A stretch of 64,000 nucleotides of DNA from Ancylobacter mangrovi (GTDB lineage: Bacteria > Pseudomonadota > Alphaproteobacteria > Rhizobiales > Xanthobacteraceae). Shown piece after piece: positions 8,074-16,415 of the stretch; the first letter of the stretch is position 1, and each line of letters begins with the position of its first letter. The notes beneath the pieces were generated by a model, which was not told the DNA's origin, ran no database searches, and worked only from the letters and a program-made list of their open reading frames with translations. The position numbers were made by a program, and so were the translations under genes. The DNA lies in assembly GCF_024752355.1 (NCBI RefSeq), contig NZ_JANTHZ010000002.1, positions 620,001 to 684,000 on the forward strand, given 5' to 3'.

Positions 8074-8896
8074 GGGCCATCAACTCCGTCTGTGCCCCGC
8101 CGAACGCGATGCGATGGGGGTGGGTGAACACTTCAAATCCGTCGTCGCGGGCGATCGCCGCCAGCGTGATGCCCGAGGCCTCGGCCGTGCGCACGGCGAG
8201 CGCGGTGGGCGCGGACACCGCCACCAGCACCGGCGCCCCGAGCATGGCCGTCTTCTGTACCATCTCGATCGAGACCCGGCTGGTGAGCAGCACGATGCCG
8301 GCCGCCGCGTCCCGCCCGGTGCGGGCGAGATGGCCCACCAGCTTGTCGAGCGCGTTGTGACGCCCGACATCCTCGCGCACCGCCACCAGCCCGTCCCCGG
8401 GCTGCCAGAAGGCGGCGGCGTGGACGGCGCGGGTCTCGTGGTTCAGCCGCTGCGCGGGCGGCAGCGCGGCGATGGCCTCGCCGATCTGCGCCGCGGTGAA
8501 GCTGCGCCCCTCAGGCACCAGCTTCGCCGGCTTGGTGGCGAGCTCCAGGCTCTCGACCCCGCACAGGCCGCAGCCCGTGGGGCCGGCGATCTGGCGGCGG
8601 CGCGCCACCATCTGGCCGGCGCGCTCCTCGTTGAGCCAGAGGCGGATCTCCACCCCCTCGTCGAATTCCAGCGTCTCGATGGATTCGACGTCGGACAGGG
8701 AGCCGACCACACCCTCGGTGAGGCTGAAGCCGTAGCCGAAATCCTCAAGGTCGGCGGGCGTCGCCATCATCACGGCATAGGTAGAGCCGTTATGGACGAT
8801 CGCGACCGCCGTCTCCTCGGGGATGGCGCGCTCGCCCGGACGCACCTCGCCCGCCTTGACGGCGAGACGAGGGACCCGGACGACCGGCGCGATCAT
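8063..8896 (-). CDS. fdhD: FdhD-type sulfurtransferase for formate dehydrogenase
   Basis: 277 aa. FdhD (FdsC in fds operons) transfers sulfur from cysteine desulfurase to the molybdenum cofactor before it is inserted into the formate dehydrogenase catalytic subunit. The CxxC sulfur-relay loop is visible as GCGLCG (C109 and C112). The rest, including RVSIEMVQKTAMLGAPVLVAVSAPT, matches the cofactor-binding part of the family. I take the ATG at 8896, 13 nt after the fdsA stop; an upstream start at 8959 would overlap fdsA by 50 nt and adds a low-complexity arginine/serine tail. It overlaps fdsD, so it is made with its client. Confidence 0.92.
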   Translation of the reverse strand: MIAPVVRVPRLAVKAGEVRPGERAIPEETAVAIVHNGSTYAVMMATPADLEDFGYGFSLTEGVVGSLSDVESIETLEFDEGVEIRLWLNEERAGQMVARRRQIAGPTGCGLCGVESLELATKPAKLVPEGRSFTAAQIGEAIAALPPAQRLNHETRAVHAAAFWQPGDGLVAVREDVGRHNALDKLVGHLARTGRDAAAGIVLLTSRVSIEMVQKTAMLGAPVLVAVSAPTALAVRTAEASGITLAAIARDDGFEVFTHPHRIAFGGAQTELMAHVG

Positions 8897-8909
8897 GACA
8901 CGCGTCCGC

Positions 8910-11765
8910 TCACTCCGCCGCGACCGCGATGCGGCGGCTCTGGCGGGCGAAGGCGTCATAGTCTTCCTGCCACTCGGACGGACCGTTCGAGCGCGAGATC
9001 TGCACCGCCGTCACCTTGAACTCGGGGCAGTTGGTCGCCCAGTCCGAGAAGTCGGTGGTGACGACGTTGGCCTGCGTGCCCGGGTGGTGGAAGGTGGTGT
9101 AGACGACGCCCGGCGCCACGCGGTCGGTGATCTCCGCGCGCAGCGTGGTCGAGCCGGCGCGACTGTCGATCCGCACCCAGTCGCCCTCGCGCACGCCGCG
9201 CTGCTCGGCGTCGTGCGGGTGGATCTCCAGCACGTCCTCCGGATGCCAGACGCTGTTCTCGGTGCGCCGGGTCTGCGCGCCGACATTGTACTGGCTGAGG
9301 ATGCGGCCGGTGGTGAGCAGCAGCGGGAAGCGGGCGCCCGAGCGCTCGTCGGTCGGCACGTATTCGGTGACGACGAACTTGCCCTTGCCGCGCGCGAAGC
9401 CGTTGATGTGCATGATCGGCATGCCCTCGGGATTGGCGTCGTTGCAGGGCCACTGCACCGAGCCCATCTCGTCGAGCTTCTTGAACGACACGCCGGCGAA
9501 GGTCGGGGTCAGCGCCGCGATCTCGTCCATGACCTGCGAGGGGTGGGTGTAGGTCCAGTCCAGCCCGATCGCCTGGGCGAGCATCTGGGTCACCTCCCAG
9601 TCGCCATAGCCGTTCTTCGGCGCCATCACCTTGCGCACGAGCTGGATGCGGCGCTCGGCATTGGTGAAGGTGCCGTCCTTCTCGAGGAAGGTGCAGCCCG
9701 GCAGGAAGACATGGGCGTAGTTGGCGGTCTCGTTCAGGAACAGGTCCTGCACGATGACGAGCTCCATCGCCGCCAGGCCCGCCGCCACGTGGTGCGTGTC
9801 GGGGTCCGACTGGAGGATGTCCTCACCCTGGATGTAGATCGCCTTGAAGGTGCCGTCGACCGCCGAGTCCAGCATGTTGGGGATGCGCAGGCCCGGCTCC
9901 GGATCGAGCGGCCGGCCCCACATCGCCTCGAAGGTGGCGCGGGTGGCATCATCGGAGATGTGGCGGTAGCCCGGCAGCTCGTGCGGGAACGAGCCCATGT
10001 CGCACGAGCCCTGCACGTTGTTCTGGCCGCGCAGCGGGTTCACGCCGACGCCGCGGCGGCCGATATTGCCGGTCGCCATGGCGAGGTTGGCGATGGCCAT
10101 GACGGTGGTCGAGCCCTGCGAGTGCTCGGTGACGCCGAGGCCGTAATAGATCGCCGCATTGCCGCCGGTGGCGTAGAGCCGGGCGGCGCCGCGGATCAGC
10201 TCGGCCGGCACGCCGGACAGCTTCTGGACCTCTTCAGGCGAGTGGCGCTGGTCGGCGACGAACTCGGCCCAGTCCTGGAACTCGTCCCAGTCGCAGTACT
10301 GGCGGACATATTCCTCGTTCACCAGACCCTCGGTCACCACCACATGGGCGAGCGAGGTGACGACGGCGACGTTGGTGCCCGGCTGCAGCGGCAGGTGGAA
10401 GTCGGCCTTGATGTGGGCCGAGCGCACGAGATCGATGCGGCGCGGATCGACGACGATCAGCTTCGCACCCTCGCGCAGGCGCTTCTTCATGCGCGAGCCG
10501 AACACCGGGTGGCCGTCGGTCGGGTTGGCGCCGATGATCAGGATGACGTCCGAATCCTCGACCGAATCGAAGTCCTGGGTGCCAGCCGAGGTGCCGAAAG
10601 CCTGGTTGAGGCCGTAGCCGGTCGGCGAGTGGCACACCCGCGCGCAGGTATCGACATTGTTGGTGCCGAAGCCGGCGCGGATCAGCTTCTGGACCAGATA
10701 GGCCTCCTCGTTGGTGCAACGAGAGGAGGTGATGCCGCCGACCGACTTGCGGCCATAGGCGTCCTGGATCCGCTTCAGCTCGGAGGCGGTGTGGGCGATC
10801 GCCTCCTCCCAGGTGACCTCACGCCACGGGTCGGTGACCTTGGCGCGGATCATCGGGTTGAGGACGCGGTCCTGATGGGTGGCATAGCCCCAGGCGAAGC
10901 GGCCCTTGACGCAGGAATGGCCGCGATTGGCCTTGCCGTCCTTCCACGGCACCATGCGCACGACTTCCTCGCCGCGCATCTCCGCCTTGAAGGTGCAGCC
11001 GACGCCGCAATAGGCGCAGGTGGTGACGACCGAGTGCTCGGGCGTGCCGATCTCGATCAGGCGCTTCTCGGACAGGGTGGCGGTCGGGCAGGCCTGCACG
11101 CAGGCGCCGCAGGACACGCATTCCGAGGTCAGGAAGGCTTCCGACTGGCCGGCCGAGACGCGCGAATCGAAGCCGCGGCCGGAGATCGTCAGGGCGAAGG
11201 TGCCCTGCACTTCCTCGCAGGCGCGCACGCAGCGATTGCAGACGATGCACTTGGACGGGTCATAGGTGAAGTAGGGGTTCGATTCGTCCTTCGGGAGGGT
11301 GAGCTCGGAGGCCGGGGCGAAGTGGTTCGCGCCCTCCATGCCGTAGCGCACCTCGCGCAGGCCGACCGCGCCGGCCATGTCCTGCAGCTCGCAGTCGCCA
11401 TTGGCGGCGCAGGTGAGGCAGTCCAGCGGGTGGTCGGAGATGTAGAGCTCCATCACGCCCCTGCGAAGCTGGGCGAGGCGGGCCGTCTGGGTGTGCACCT
11501 TCATGCCCGGCGCCACCGGCGTGGTGCAGGAGGCGGGCGTGCCGTTGCGGCCCTCGATCTCGACCAGGCACAGACGGCAGGAGCCGAAGGCGTCGAGCGA
11601 ATCGGTGGCGCAGAGCTTGGGGATCTGGGTCCCCATCTCCATCGCGGCGCGCATGATGGAGGTACCTTCGCGCACCGACACTTCCATGCCGTCGATGGTG
11701 AGCGTCACCATCTTGTCGGTCCTGGGGGCGGGCGTACCGTAGTCGATCTCATGGACGAGGGACAT
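8910..11765 (-). CDS. fdsA: NAD-dependent formate dehydrogenase, alpha (catalytic) subunit
   Basis: 951 aa. Oxidises formate to CO2 at a bis-molybdopterin guanine dinucleotide site. Domains in order: plant-type [2Fe-2S] ferredoxin (C52, C63, C66, C80), a His-Cys3 [4Fe-4S] segment (DHPLDCLTCAANGDC, about 111-125), two [4Fe-4S] ferredoxin motifs (CIVCNRCVRAC about 173-183 and CVSCGACVQAC about 216-226), the MopB [4Fe-4S] motif CAYCGVGC (250-257), then the large molybdopterin oxidoreductase domain. The metal ligand is Cys (VCHSPTG, about C378), so this is a non-selenium enzyme. The ATG at 11765 is chosen because GAGGAGGA precedes it; it lies 14 nt after the fdsB stop. Cytoplasmic; no Tat signal. 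Confidence 0.97.
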   Translation of the reverse strand: MSLVHEIDYGTPAPRTDKMVTLTIDGMEVSVREGTSIMRAAMEMGTQIPKLCATDSLDAFGSCRLCLVEIEGRNGTPASCTTPVAPGMKVHTQTARLAQLRRGVMELYISDHPLDCLTCAANGDCELQDMAGAVGLREVRYGMEGANHFAPASELTLPKDESNPYFTYDPSKCIVCNRCVRACEEVQGTFALTISGRGFDSRVSAGQSEAFLTSECVSCGACVQACPTATLSEKRLIEIGTPEHSVVTTCAYCGVGCTFKAEMRGEEVVRMVPWKDGKANRGHSCVKGRFAWGYATHQDRVLNPMIRAKVTDPWREVTWEEAIAHTASELKRIQDAYGRKSVGGITSSRCTNEEAYLVQKLIRAGFGTNNVDTCARVCHSPTGYGLNQAFGTSAGTQDFDSVEDSDVILIIGANPTDGHPVFGSRMKKRLREGAKLIVVDPRRIDLVRSAHIKADFHLPLQPGTNVAVVTSLAHVVVTEGLVNEEYVRQYCDWDEFQDWAEFVADQRHSPEEVQKLSGVPAELIRGAARLYATGGNAAIYYGLGVTEHSQGSTTVMAIANLAMATGNIGRRGVGVNPLRGQNNVQGSCDMGSFPHELPGYRHISDDATRATFEAMWGRPLDPEPGLRIPNMLDSAVDGTFKAIYIQGEDILQSDPDTHHVAAGLAAMELVIVQDLFLNETANYAHVFLPGCTFLEKDGTFTNAERRIQLVRKVMAPKNGYGDWEVTQMLAQAIGLDWTYTHPSQVMDEIAALTPTFAGVSFKKLDEMGSVQWPCNDANPEGMPIMHINGFARGKGKFVVTEYVPTDERSGARFPLLLTTGRILSQYNVGAQTRRTENSVWHPEDVLEIHPHDAEQRGVREGDWVRIDSRAGSTTLRAEITDRVAPGVVYTTFHHPGTQANVVTTDFSDWATNCPEFKVTAVQISRSNGPSEWQEDYDAFARQSRRIAVAAE

Positions 11766-11779
11766 GGTTTGCGTCCTCC

Positions 11780-13336
11780 TCATTCAGCGGCTTCGAGGCG
11801 TGGCGGGGCGCCGAATTCCTCAGGGAAGTGGTTCAGCGCGCTCAGCACCGGATATGGGGTGAAACCCCCAAGGGCGCAAAGCGATCCAAGTTTCATGGTC
11901 TGGCAGAGGTCGGTAAGGGTGGCGAGGTTCGCCTCGACCCGCTCGCCGGCCATGATGCGGTCCAGCAGCTCGACCCCGCGGGTGGAGCCGATGCGGCACG
12001 GCGTGCACTTGCCGCAGCTCTCGACCGAGCAGAACTCCATGGCGAAGCGCGCCATCTTCGGCATGTCCGCGTCCTCGTCGAAGACGACGATGCCGCCATG
12101 GCCGATCAGCGCGTCCTTGGCCGCGAAGGCCTCGTAGTCGAAGGGCAGGTCGAACTGCCAGGTCGGCACATAGGCGCCGAGCGGGCCGCCCACCTGGGCC
12201 GCCTTGACCGGCTTGCCGGTGGCGGTGCCGCCACCGATGTCGTTGACCAGCTCGCCGAGCGAGATGCCGAAGGCGGTCTCGAACAGGCCGCCATGCTTGA
12301 TGTTGCCGGCGATCTGGATCGGCATCGTGCCGCGCGAGCGGCCCATGCCGAAATTGGCGTAGAACTCGCCGCCATCGGCCAGGATGTGCGGCACGGCGGT
12401 CAGCGAGAGCACGTTGTTGATGACGGTCGGCTTCTGGAACAGGCCCTTGTGCGCCGGCAGCGGCGGCTTGGCGCGCACCGTGCCGCGCCCGCCCTCGAGG
12501 CTGTCGAGCAGCGCCGTCTCCTCGCCGCACACATAGGCGCCCGCGCCCATGCGCACTTCCATGTCGAAGCTGTACGGCGAGCCGGCGATGTTCACGCCCA
12601 GCATGCCGTGGGCCCGCGCGACCTGGATCGCCTTCTCCATCGCCGCGATGGCGTGGGGATATTCGGAGCGGGTGTAGACGTAGCCCTTGGTGGCGCCCAC
12701 CGCGATGCCGGCGATGGTCATGCCCTCGATCAGCTCGAAGGGATCGCCTTCCATGATCATGCGGTCGGCGAAGGTGCCGCTGTCGCCCTCGTCGGCGTTG
12801 CAGACGATGTATTTGCGGTCGTCCTGCGCATCGGCCACCGTCTTCCACTTGATGGCTGTGGGGAAGCCCGCGCCGCCGCGCCCGCGAAGGCCCGACTTCT
12901 TGACCTCCTCGATGATCTCGACCGGGCCGAGCTGCAGCGCGCGCTCAAGGCCCTTGTAGCCGCCCATGGCGACGTAGTCGCTGTAGGAGGCCGGGTCGAC
13001 GATGCCGCACCGCGCGAAGGTGAGGCGGGTCTGCTTGGCGAGGAAGGGATGCTCCTCCGGCTTGCCGATGCGCAGCGCGTGCGCGCCGCCGGTCAGGAAG
13101 CCGGCCTCGAACAGGCCCTCGACGTCGCCCTCTTCCACCGGGCCGTAGGCAATGCGCCCCTCGGGGGTCACCACCTCGATCATCGGCTCCAGCCACAGCA
13201 TGCCGCGCGAGCCGTTGCGAACGATCTCGACCGGCTGGCGGCGGGTGAGCGCCGCGGCCTGGATCGCCTCGGCCACCTCGTCGGCGCCGCACGCGACCGC
13301 GCAGGCGTCCTTGGGAACGTAGATACGGATGCTCAC
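11780..13336 (-). CDS. fdsB: NAD-dependent formate dehydrogenase, beta (NADH/FMN) subunit
   Basis: 518 aa, NuoF-like. The first 110 residues are a thioredoxin-like domain that has lost its typical 2Fe-2S cysteines. The NuoF core follows with the nucleotide/FMN loop GRGGAGFPT (152-160), the NADEGDSGTF segment, GAGAYVCGEETALLDS, and a C-terminal [4Fe-4S] motif ESCGKCTPCR with a later cysteine in LGSLCALGGFTP. It takes electrons from FdsA and reduces NAD+. The start is GTG at 13336, overlapping the fdsG stop as GTGA, a coupled junction. A longer in-frame reading to 13564 is antisense-like sequence inside fdsG. Confidence 0.96.
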   Translation of the reverse strand: MSIRIYVPKDACAVACGADEVAEAIQAAALTRRQPVEIVRNGSRGMLWLEPMIEVVTPEGRIAYGPVEEGDVEGLFEAGFLTGGAHALRIGKPEEHPFLAKQTRLTFARCGIVDPASYSDYVAMGGYKGLERALQLGPVEIIEEVKKSGLRGRGGAGFPTAIKWKTVADAQDDRKYIVCNADEGDSGTFADRMIMEGDPFELIEGMTIAGIAVGATKGYVYTRSEYPHAIAAMEKAIQVARAHGMLGVNIAGSPYSFDMEVRMGAGAYVCGEETALLDSLEGGRGTVRAKPPLPAHKGLFQKPTVINNVLSLTAVPHILADGGEFYANFGMGRSRGTMPIQIAGNIKHGGLFETAFGISLGELVNDIGGGTATGKPVKAAQVGGPLGAYVPTWQFDLPFDYEAFAAKDALIGHGGIVVFDEDADMPKMARFAMEFCSVESCGKCTPCRIGSTRGVELLDRIMAGERVEANLATLTDLCQTMKLGSLCALGGFTPYPVLSALNHFPEEFGAPPRLEAAE

Positions 13337-13806
13337 GACTGCGCCTCCGTGATCAGCTTGTCGAGCCGGTTCTCGTTGAGCCGGGCGACGATGCGCCCGT
13401 CCAGCATCGCCGAGGGCGCCGTCGCGCACAGGCCGAGGCAGTAGATCGGCTCGACCGTCACGCGGCCGTCCGCCGTGGTCTCGCCCAGCTTGCAGCCGAG
13501 CCGCTGCTCGGCATGGGCGGCGAGCGCGTCGCCGCCGGCGGCCTGGCACGCCTCGGCGCGGCACAGCTTCAGCACGTGCTGGCCAGCGGGCTCGTGGCGG
13601 AAATCATGATAGAACGTCACCACGCCATGCACCTCGGCGCGCGAGACGTTGAGGTGTTCGGCGAGCATCGGCACAACCGCGTCCGGTACATGGCCGAAGG
13701 TCTCCTGCATCGCATGGAGCATCGGCATGAGGGGACCCTCGAGGTGCGCGAACTCCGCGATCACGGCGCGGGCGCGATCTTCGCTCCAGGGTTCGTAATG
13801 CGGCAT
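13333..13806 (-). CDS. fdsG: NAD-dependent formate dehydrogenase, gamma (2Fe-2S) subunit
   Basis: 157 aa, NuoE-like. A helical N-terminal part (GPLMPMLHAMQETFGHVP, the usual start of the fold) precedes a thioredoxin-like [2Fe-2S] domain with C82 and C87 (LCRAEAC) and C123 and C127 (YCLGLC). With FdsB it forms the diaphorase half of the enzyme. The ATG at 13806 is preferred to a TTG 30 nt upstream because the family normally begins just before the first helix. First gene of the operon fdsGBA-fdhD-fdsD, all on the minus strand with short or overlapping junctions. Confidence 0.94.
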   Translation of the reverse strand: MPHYEPWSEDRARAVIAEFAHLEGPLMPMLHAMQETFGHVPDAVVPMLAEHLNVSRAEVHGVVTFYHDFRHEPAGQHVLKLCRAEACQAAGGDALAAHAEQRLGCKLGETTADGRVTVEPIYCLGLCATAPSAMLDGRIVARLNENRLDKLITEAQS

Positions 13807-13888
13807 TTCTCCCGGCCTTCTTTTAGAATTTTCCAAAGAAAAAGATCTAATGCCTTTTGGATAAAATCAATTCCGGTGTTTCGTGCCT

Positions 13889-13907
13889 CGATAGAATTTT
13901 TCTATCG
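13889..13907. promoter_or_regulatory. 19-bp inverted repeat upstream of fdsG
   Basis: CGATAGAA-TTT-TTCTATCG: two perfect 8-bp arms around 3 bp. It lies 82 nt upstream of the fdsG ATG and 140 nt upstream of comM in an AT-rich patch. It has the size and place of a dimeric activator or repressor site, with an ATAG/CTAT core. LysR-type or molybdate-responsive regulation is possible but only inferred; no regulator gene is adjacent. Confidence 0.5.
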
Positions 13908-13962
13908 TCAAGGTACCACGGCCCGTGTCGGATCGCCGCGCCGCAATGTTCCCTAATTGTTC

Positions 13963-13990
13963 TTGACGCATGGCGGCAAGCCCTTAATCT
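13963..13990 (+). promoter_or_regulatory. possible comM promoter
   Basis: TTGACG (13963-13968), 16-bp spacer, TAATCT (13985-13990), 57 nt before the comM ATG. Sequence match only. Confidence 0.35.
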
Positions 13991-14047
13991 GCGGGCATTC
14001 GGGCGATGGAGCGCGGGTGGGGACGAGGCGACGTTCGGGGGGCGGCC

Positions 14048-15580
14048 ATGGTCCAGCGAGTGGCGACGGTGGCGTTCGAGGGGGTGGAGGCGCGCCCGGT
14101 CGACGTTCAGATTCAGGTGAGTTCCGGCCTGCCGGCCTTCAACCTGGTCGGGCTCGCCGACAAGGCGGTGACTGAGGCCAAGGAGCGGGTGCGCGCGGCG
14201 CTGATCGCCTCCGGCCTCGCCCTGCCGGCCAAACGCATCACCGTCAACCTCGCCCCCGCCGACCTGCCGAAGGAAGGCAGCCATTACGACCTGCCGATCG
14301 CGCTCGGCCTGATGGCGGCGATCGGCGCCATCGCCGCGGACGCGCTTGAGGGTTACACGGTGGTGGGCGAGCTGGCGCTCGACGGGCGGATCGCCCCGGT
14401 CGCCGGCGTGCTGCCGGCCGCGATCGGTGCCAATGCGCGCGGCCACGGGCTGATCTGCCCGGCCGAATGCGGCTGCGAGGCAGCCTGGGCGAGCCCTGAG
14501 ATGGCGGTGCTGGCGCCGGCCTCGCTGATCCAGCTCGTCAATCACTTCGCCGGCCGGCAGACGCTCGGTCGGCCCGAGCCGCGGCTCGAGGCCGGCAACA
14601 CTGCGCTGCCCGACCTCGCCGAGGTGAAGGGGCAGGAGACGGCCAAGCGCGCGCTCGAGATCGCCGCCGCCGGCCGGCACAACCTGCTGCTGTGCGGCCC
14701 GCCGGGGGCGGGAAAGTCCATGCTCGCCCAGCGCCTGCCCTCGATCCTGCCTCCGCTCGCGCCCGCCGAGCTGCTCGAAGTGTCGATGATCGCCTCCGTC
14801 GCCGGGGCGCTGCAGGGCGGGGCGCTGACCAATCGCCGCCCGTTCCGCGCGCCGCACCATTCGGCCAGCATGGCGGCGATGGTGGGCGGGGGCATGCGGG
14901 CGCGCCCGGGCGAGGTGTCGCTCGCCCATGGCGGGGTGCTGTTCCTCGACGAGTTGCCGGAATTCGCGCCCGCCGTGCTCGATTCGCTGCGCCAGCCGCT
15001 GGAGACCGGCGAGGCGGTCATCGCCCGCGCCAATCACCGCATCGCCTATCCTGCCCGGTTCCAGCTCATCGCGGCGATGAACCCGTGCCGGTGCGGGCGC
15101 GCGGGCGAGCCGGGCCATACCTGCCGGCGCGGCCCGCGCTGCGCGAGCGACTATCAGGAGCGGCTGTCGGGCCCGTTCCTCGACCGCATCGACCTTCATC
15201 TCGAGGTGCCGGCGGTCTCGGCCATCGACCTGGTGCGCCCGGGCCCGGCCGAGCCGAGCGCGGCGGTGGCCGCGCGGGTGATGGCGGCGCGCGAGGCCCA
15301 GCGCGCGCGCTTCGTCACCCTCGGCCGGCCGGACCTGTTCACCAATGCCGAGGCGAGCGGCCCGATGCTGGAGACCATAGCCTCGCCCGACGCGGCGGGC
15401 GGCGCGCTCCTCGCCGACGCGGCGCGGCTGATGCGGCTGTCGGCGCGCGGCTATCACCGCGTGCTGCGGGTGGCGCGCACGCTGGCCGACCTCGCCGGCG
15501 CCGAATCGGTCGGCCGCGCCCAGATCGCCGAAGCCCTCGCCTACCGCTCCGCCGCCGACCGCGCGGCAGCGGCGGCGTGA
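14048..15580 (+). CDS. comM: YifB/ComM family Mg-chelatase-like AAA ATPase
   Basis: 510 aa, normal family length. The N-terminal 190 residues are the ComM ChlI-like domain (PAFNLVGLADKAVTEAKERVRAAL). The AAA core has Walker A GPPGAGKS, Walker B VLFLDELPEF, and a four-cysteine motif (CRCG ... HTC ... RC) shared by YifB proteins. The C-terminal lid carries SARGYHRVLRVARTLADL. In naturally transformable bacteria ComM is a hexameric helicase that widens heteroduplexes during DNA integration; in others its role is unclear. An in-frame start 42 nt upstream is possible; the ATG at 14048 fits the family start MVQRV. Divergent from the fds operon, with no partner genes. Confidence 0.93.
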   Translation: MVQRVATVAFEGVEARPVDVQIQVSSGLPAFNLVGLADKAVTEAKERVRAALIASGLALPAKRITVNLAPADLPKEGSHYDLPIALGLMAAIGAIAADALEGYTVVGELALDGRIAPVAGVLPAAIGANARGHGLICPAECGCEAAWASPEMAVLAPASLIQLVNHFAGRQTLGRPEPRLEAGNTALPDLAEVKGQETAKRALEIAAAGRHNLLLCGPPGAGKSMLAQRLPSILPPLAPAELLEVSMIASVAGALQGGALTNRRPFRAPHHSASMAAMVGGGMRARPGEVSLAHGGVLFLDELPEFAPAVLDSLRQPLETGEAVIARANHRIAYPARFQLIAAMNPCRCGRAGEPGHTCRRGPRCASDYQERLSGPFLDRIDLHLEVPAVSAIDLVRPGPAEPSAAVAARVMAAREAQRARFVTLGRPDLFTNAEASGPMLETIASPDAAGGALLADAARLMRLSARGYHRVLRVARTLADLAGAESVGRAQIAEALAYRSAADRAAAAA

Positions 15581-16415
15581 GGGGGTGGGTTGGGGGTGCT
15601 GCGTGCGATGGGCATGTACCGGGTGGCGAGATGGGTGCGTGGCGGGGGAATCGCCGGGCAGTCGGGAGGCGGAAGAGAGGCGCAGAGCGGCCTAAAGAGA
15701 GCGACCTAGTTGTGGGAGCGTCCGACGACAGTAGAGCGGCGGTGATAGTCGCCGCGGCAGCGGCCGTTGGTCCGCCTTAGTCGCCGGTGTTTGAAGATCA
15801 GGATGGAGCCGCCGAGAAGGTGGCAAGCGCTGAATTGCTCCACACCGACAGCGGCTTGGTCCGCCCGAGGCGCAGGCGCGTGTGGGCGAACGGATGTTGG
15901 CCGGTGCGGGAATCGGCCGGCGTCGGCGGGTTCGGAGATCGGCAAGGGTCTTGCCAAACGAGGACGCGGTTGTCGGGCATCCTGGCTCGAAGGCGGGTCA
16001 GGCTTCCGGTGGGAGGTTTCTCGCTGAAATCCTCCGGGCGCAATGTTCTGGACTTGCCGCGCCGGCGCACATGTCGACGCCAACCGGCCTGCCAGTGCCG
16101 GACCATGGCGTCCGCCACCCGGCATCGAGCCTCCCGCACACCGGCTGCCCCCGGGGCGCATCCGAGCCTGCTCCGCACACTCGGGTTTCGGGTCACCCCA
16201 ATTTGCCCGAATGCCTCCGTCCCGGCAAAGTCCAGCCCCGCCTTTGCCAGACCTCGCGCCTCCGACTACCCTTGCGTCAGCTCCGGTCTCCGCCACGCCG
16301 CCGCGACCCGGCGGACGGGACTCGCGCGGCGGGGTCGGGTCTGTCACATACGCGTCCGACAAATGTGATTCCTGTCGTAGAACGCTATAGTGTGACGAGG
16401 GTCAGGGGCCGGGTC
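15581..16415. other. 835-bp gap between comM and olsB
   Basis: Largest gene-free stretch of the window. Open frames exist on both strands (for example 15787-16368 plus) but their translations are rich in Arg, Pro and Ser with no recognisable family and no good ribosome site. It begins with a G-rich run (15581-15596, three runs of three or more G). A TATAGT at 16386-16391 could be the -10 box for olsB. No repeat ends or RNA gene could be recognised; a degraded gene or an unannotated small RNA cannot be excluded. Confidence 0.5.

Noticed and set aside
9000-11765. Selenocysteine in the formate dehydrogenase alpha subunit
   Set aside because: The metal-ligand position is a cysteine codon (VCHSPTG) and there is no in-frame TGA.
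8823-12137. 1104-codon open frame opposite fdsA/fdsB
   Set aside because: Antisense shadow of well-conserved genes; translation is His/Arg/Gly-rich without domains.
15787-16368. 194-codon open frame on the plus strand in the comM-olsB gap
   Set aside because: Arg/Pro/Ser-rich translation with no family motif, no ribosome site, and equally long frames on the other strand. Typical of open frames in GC-rich non-coding DNA.
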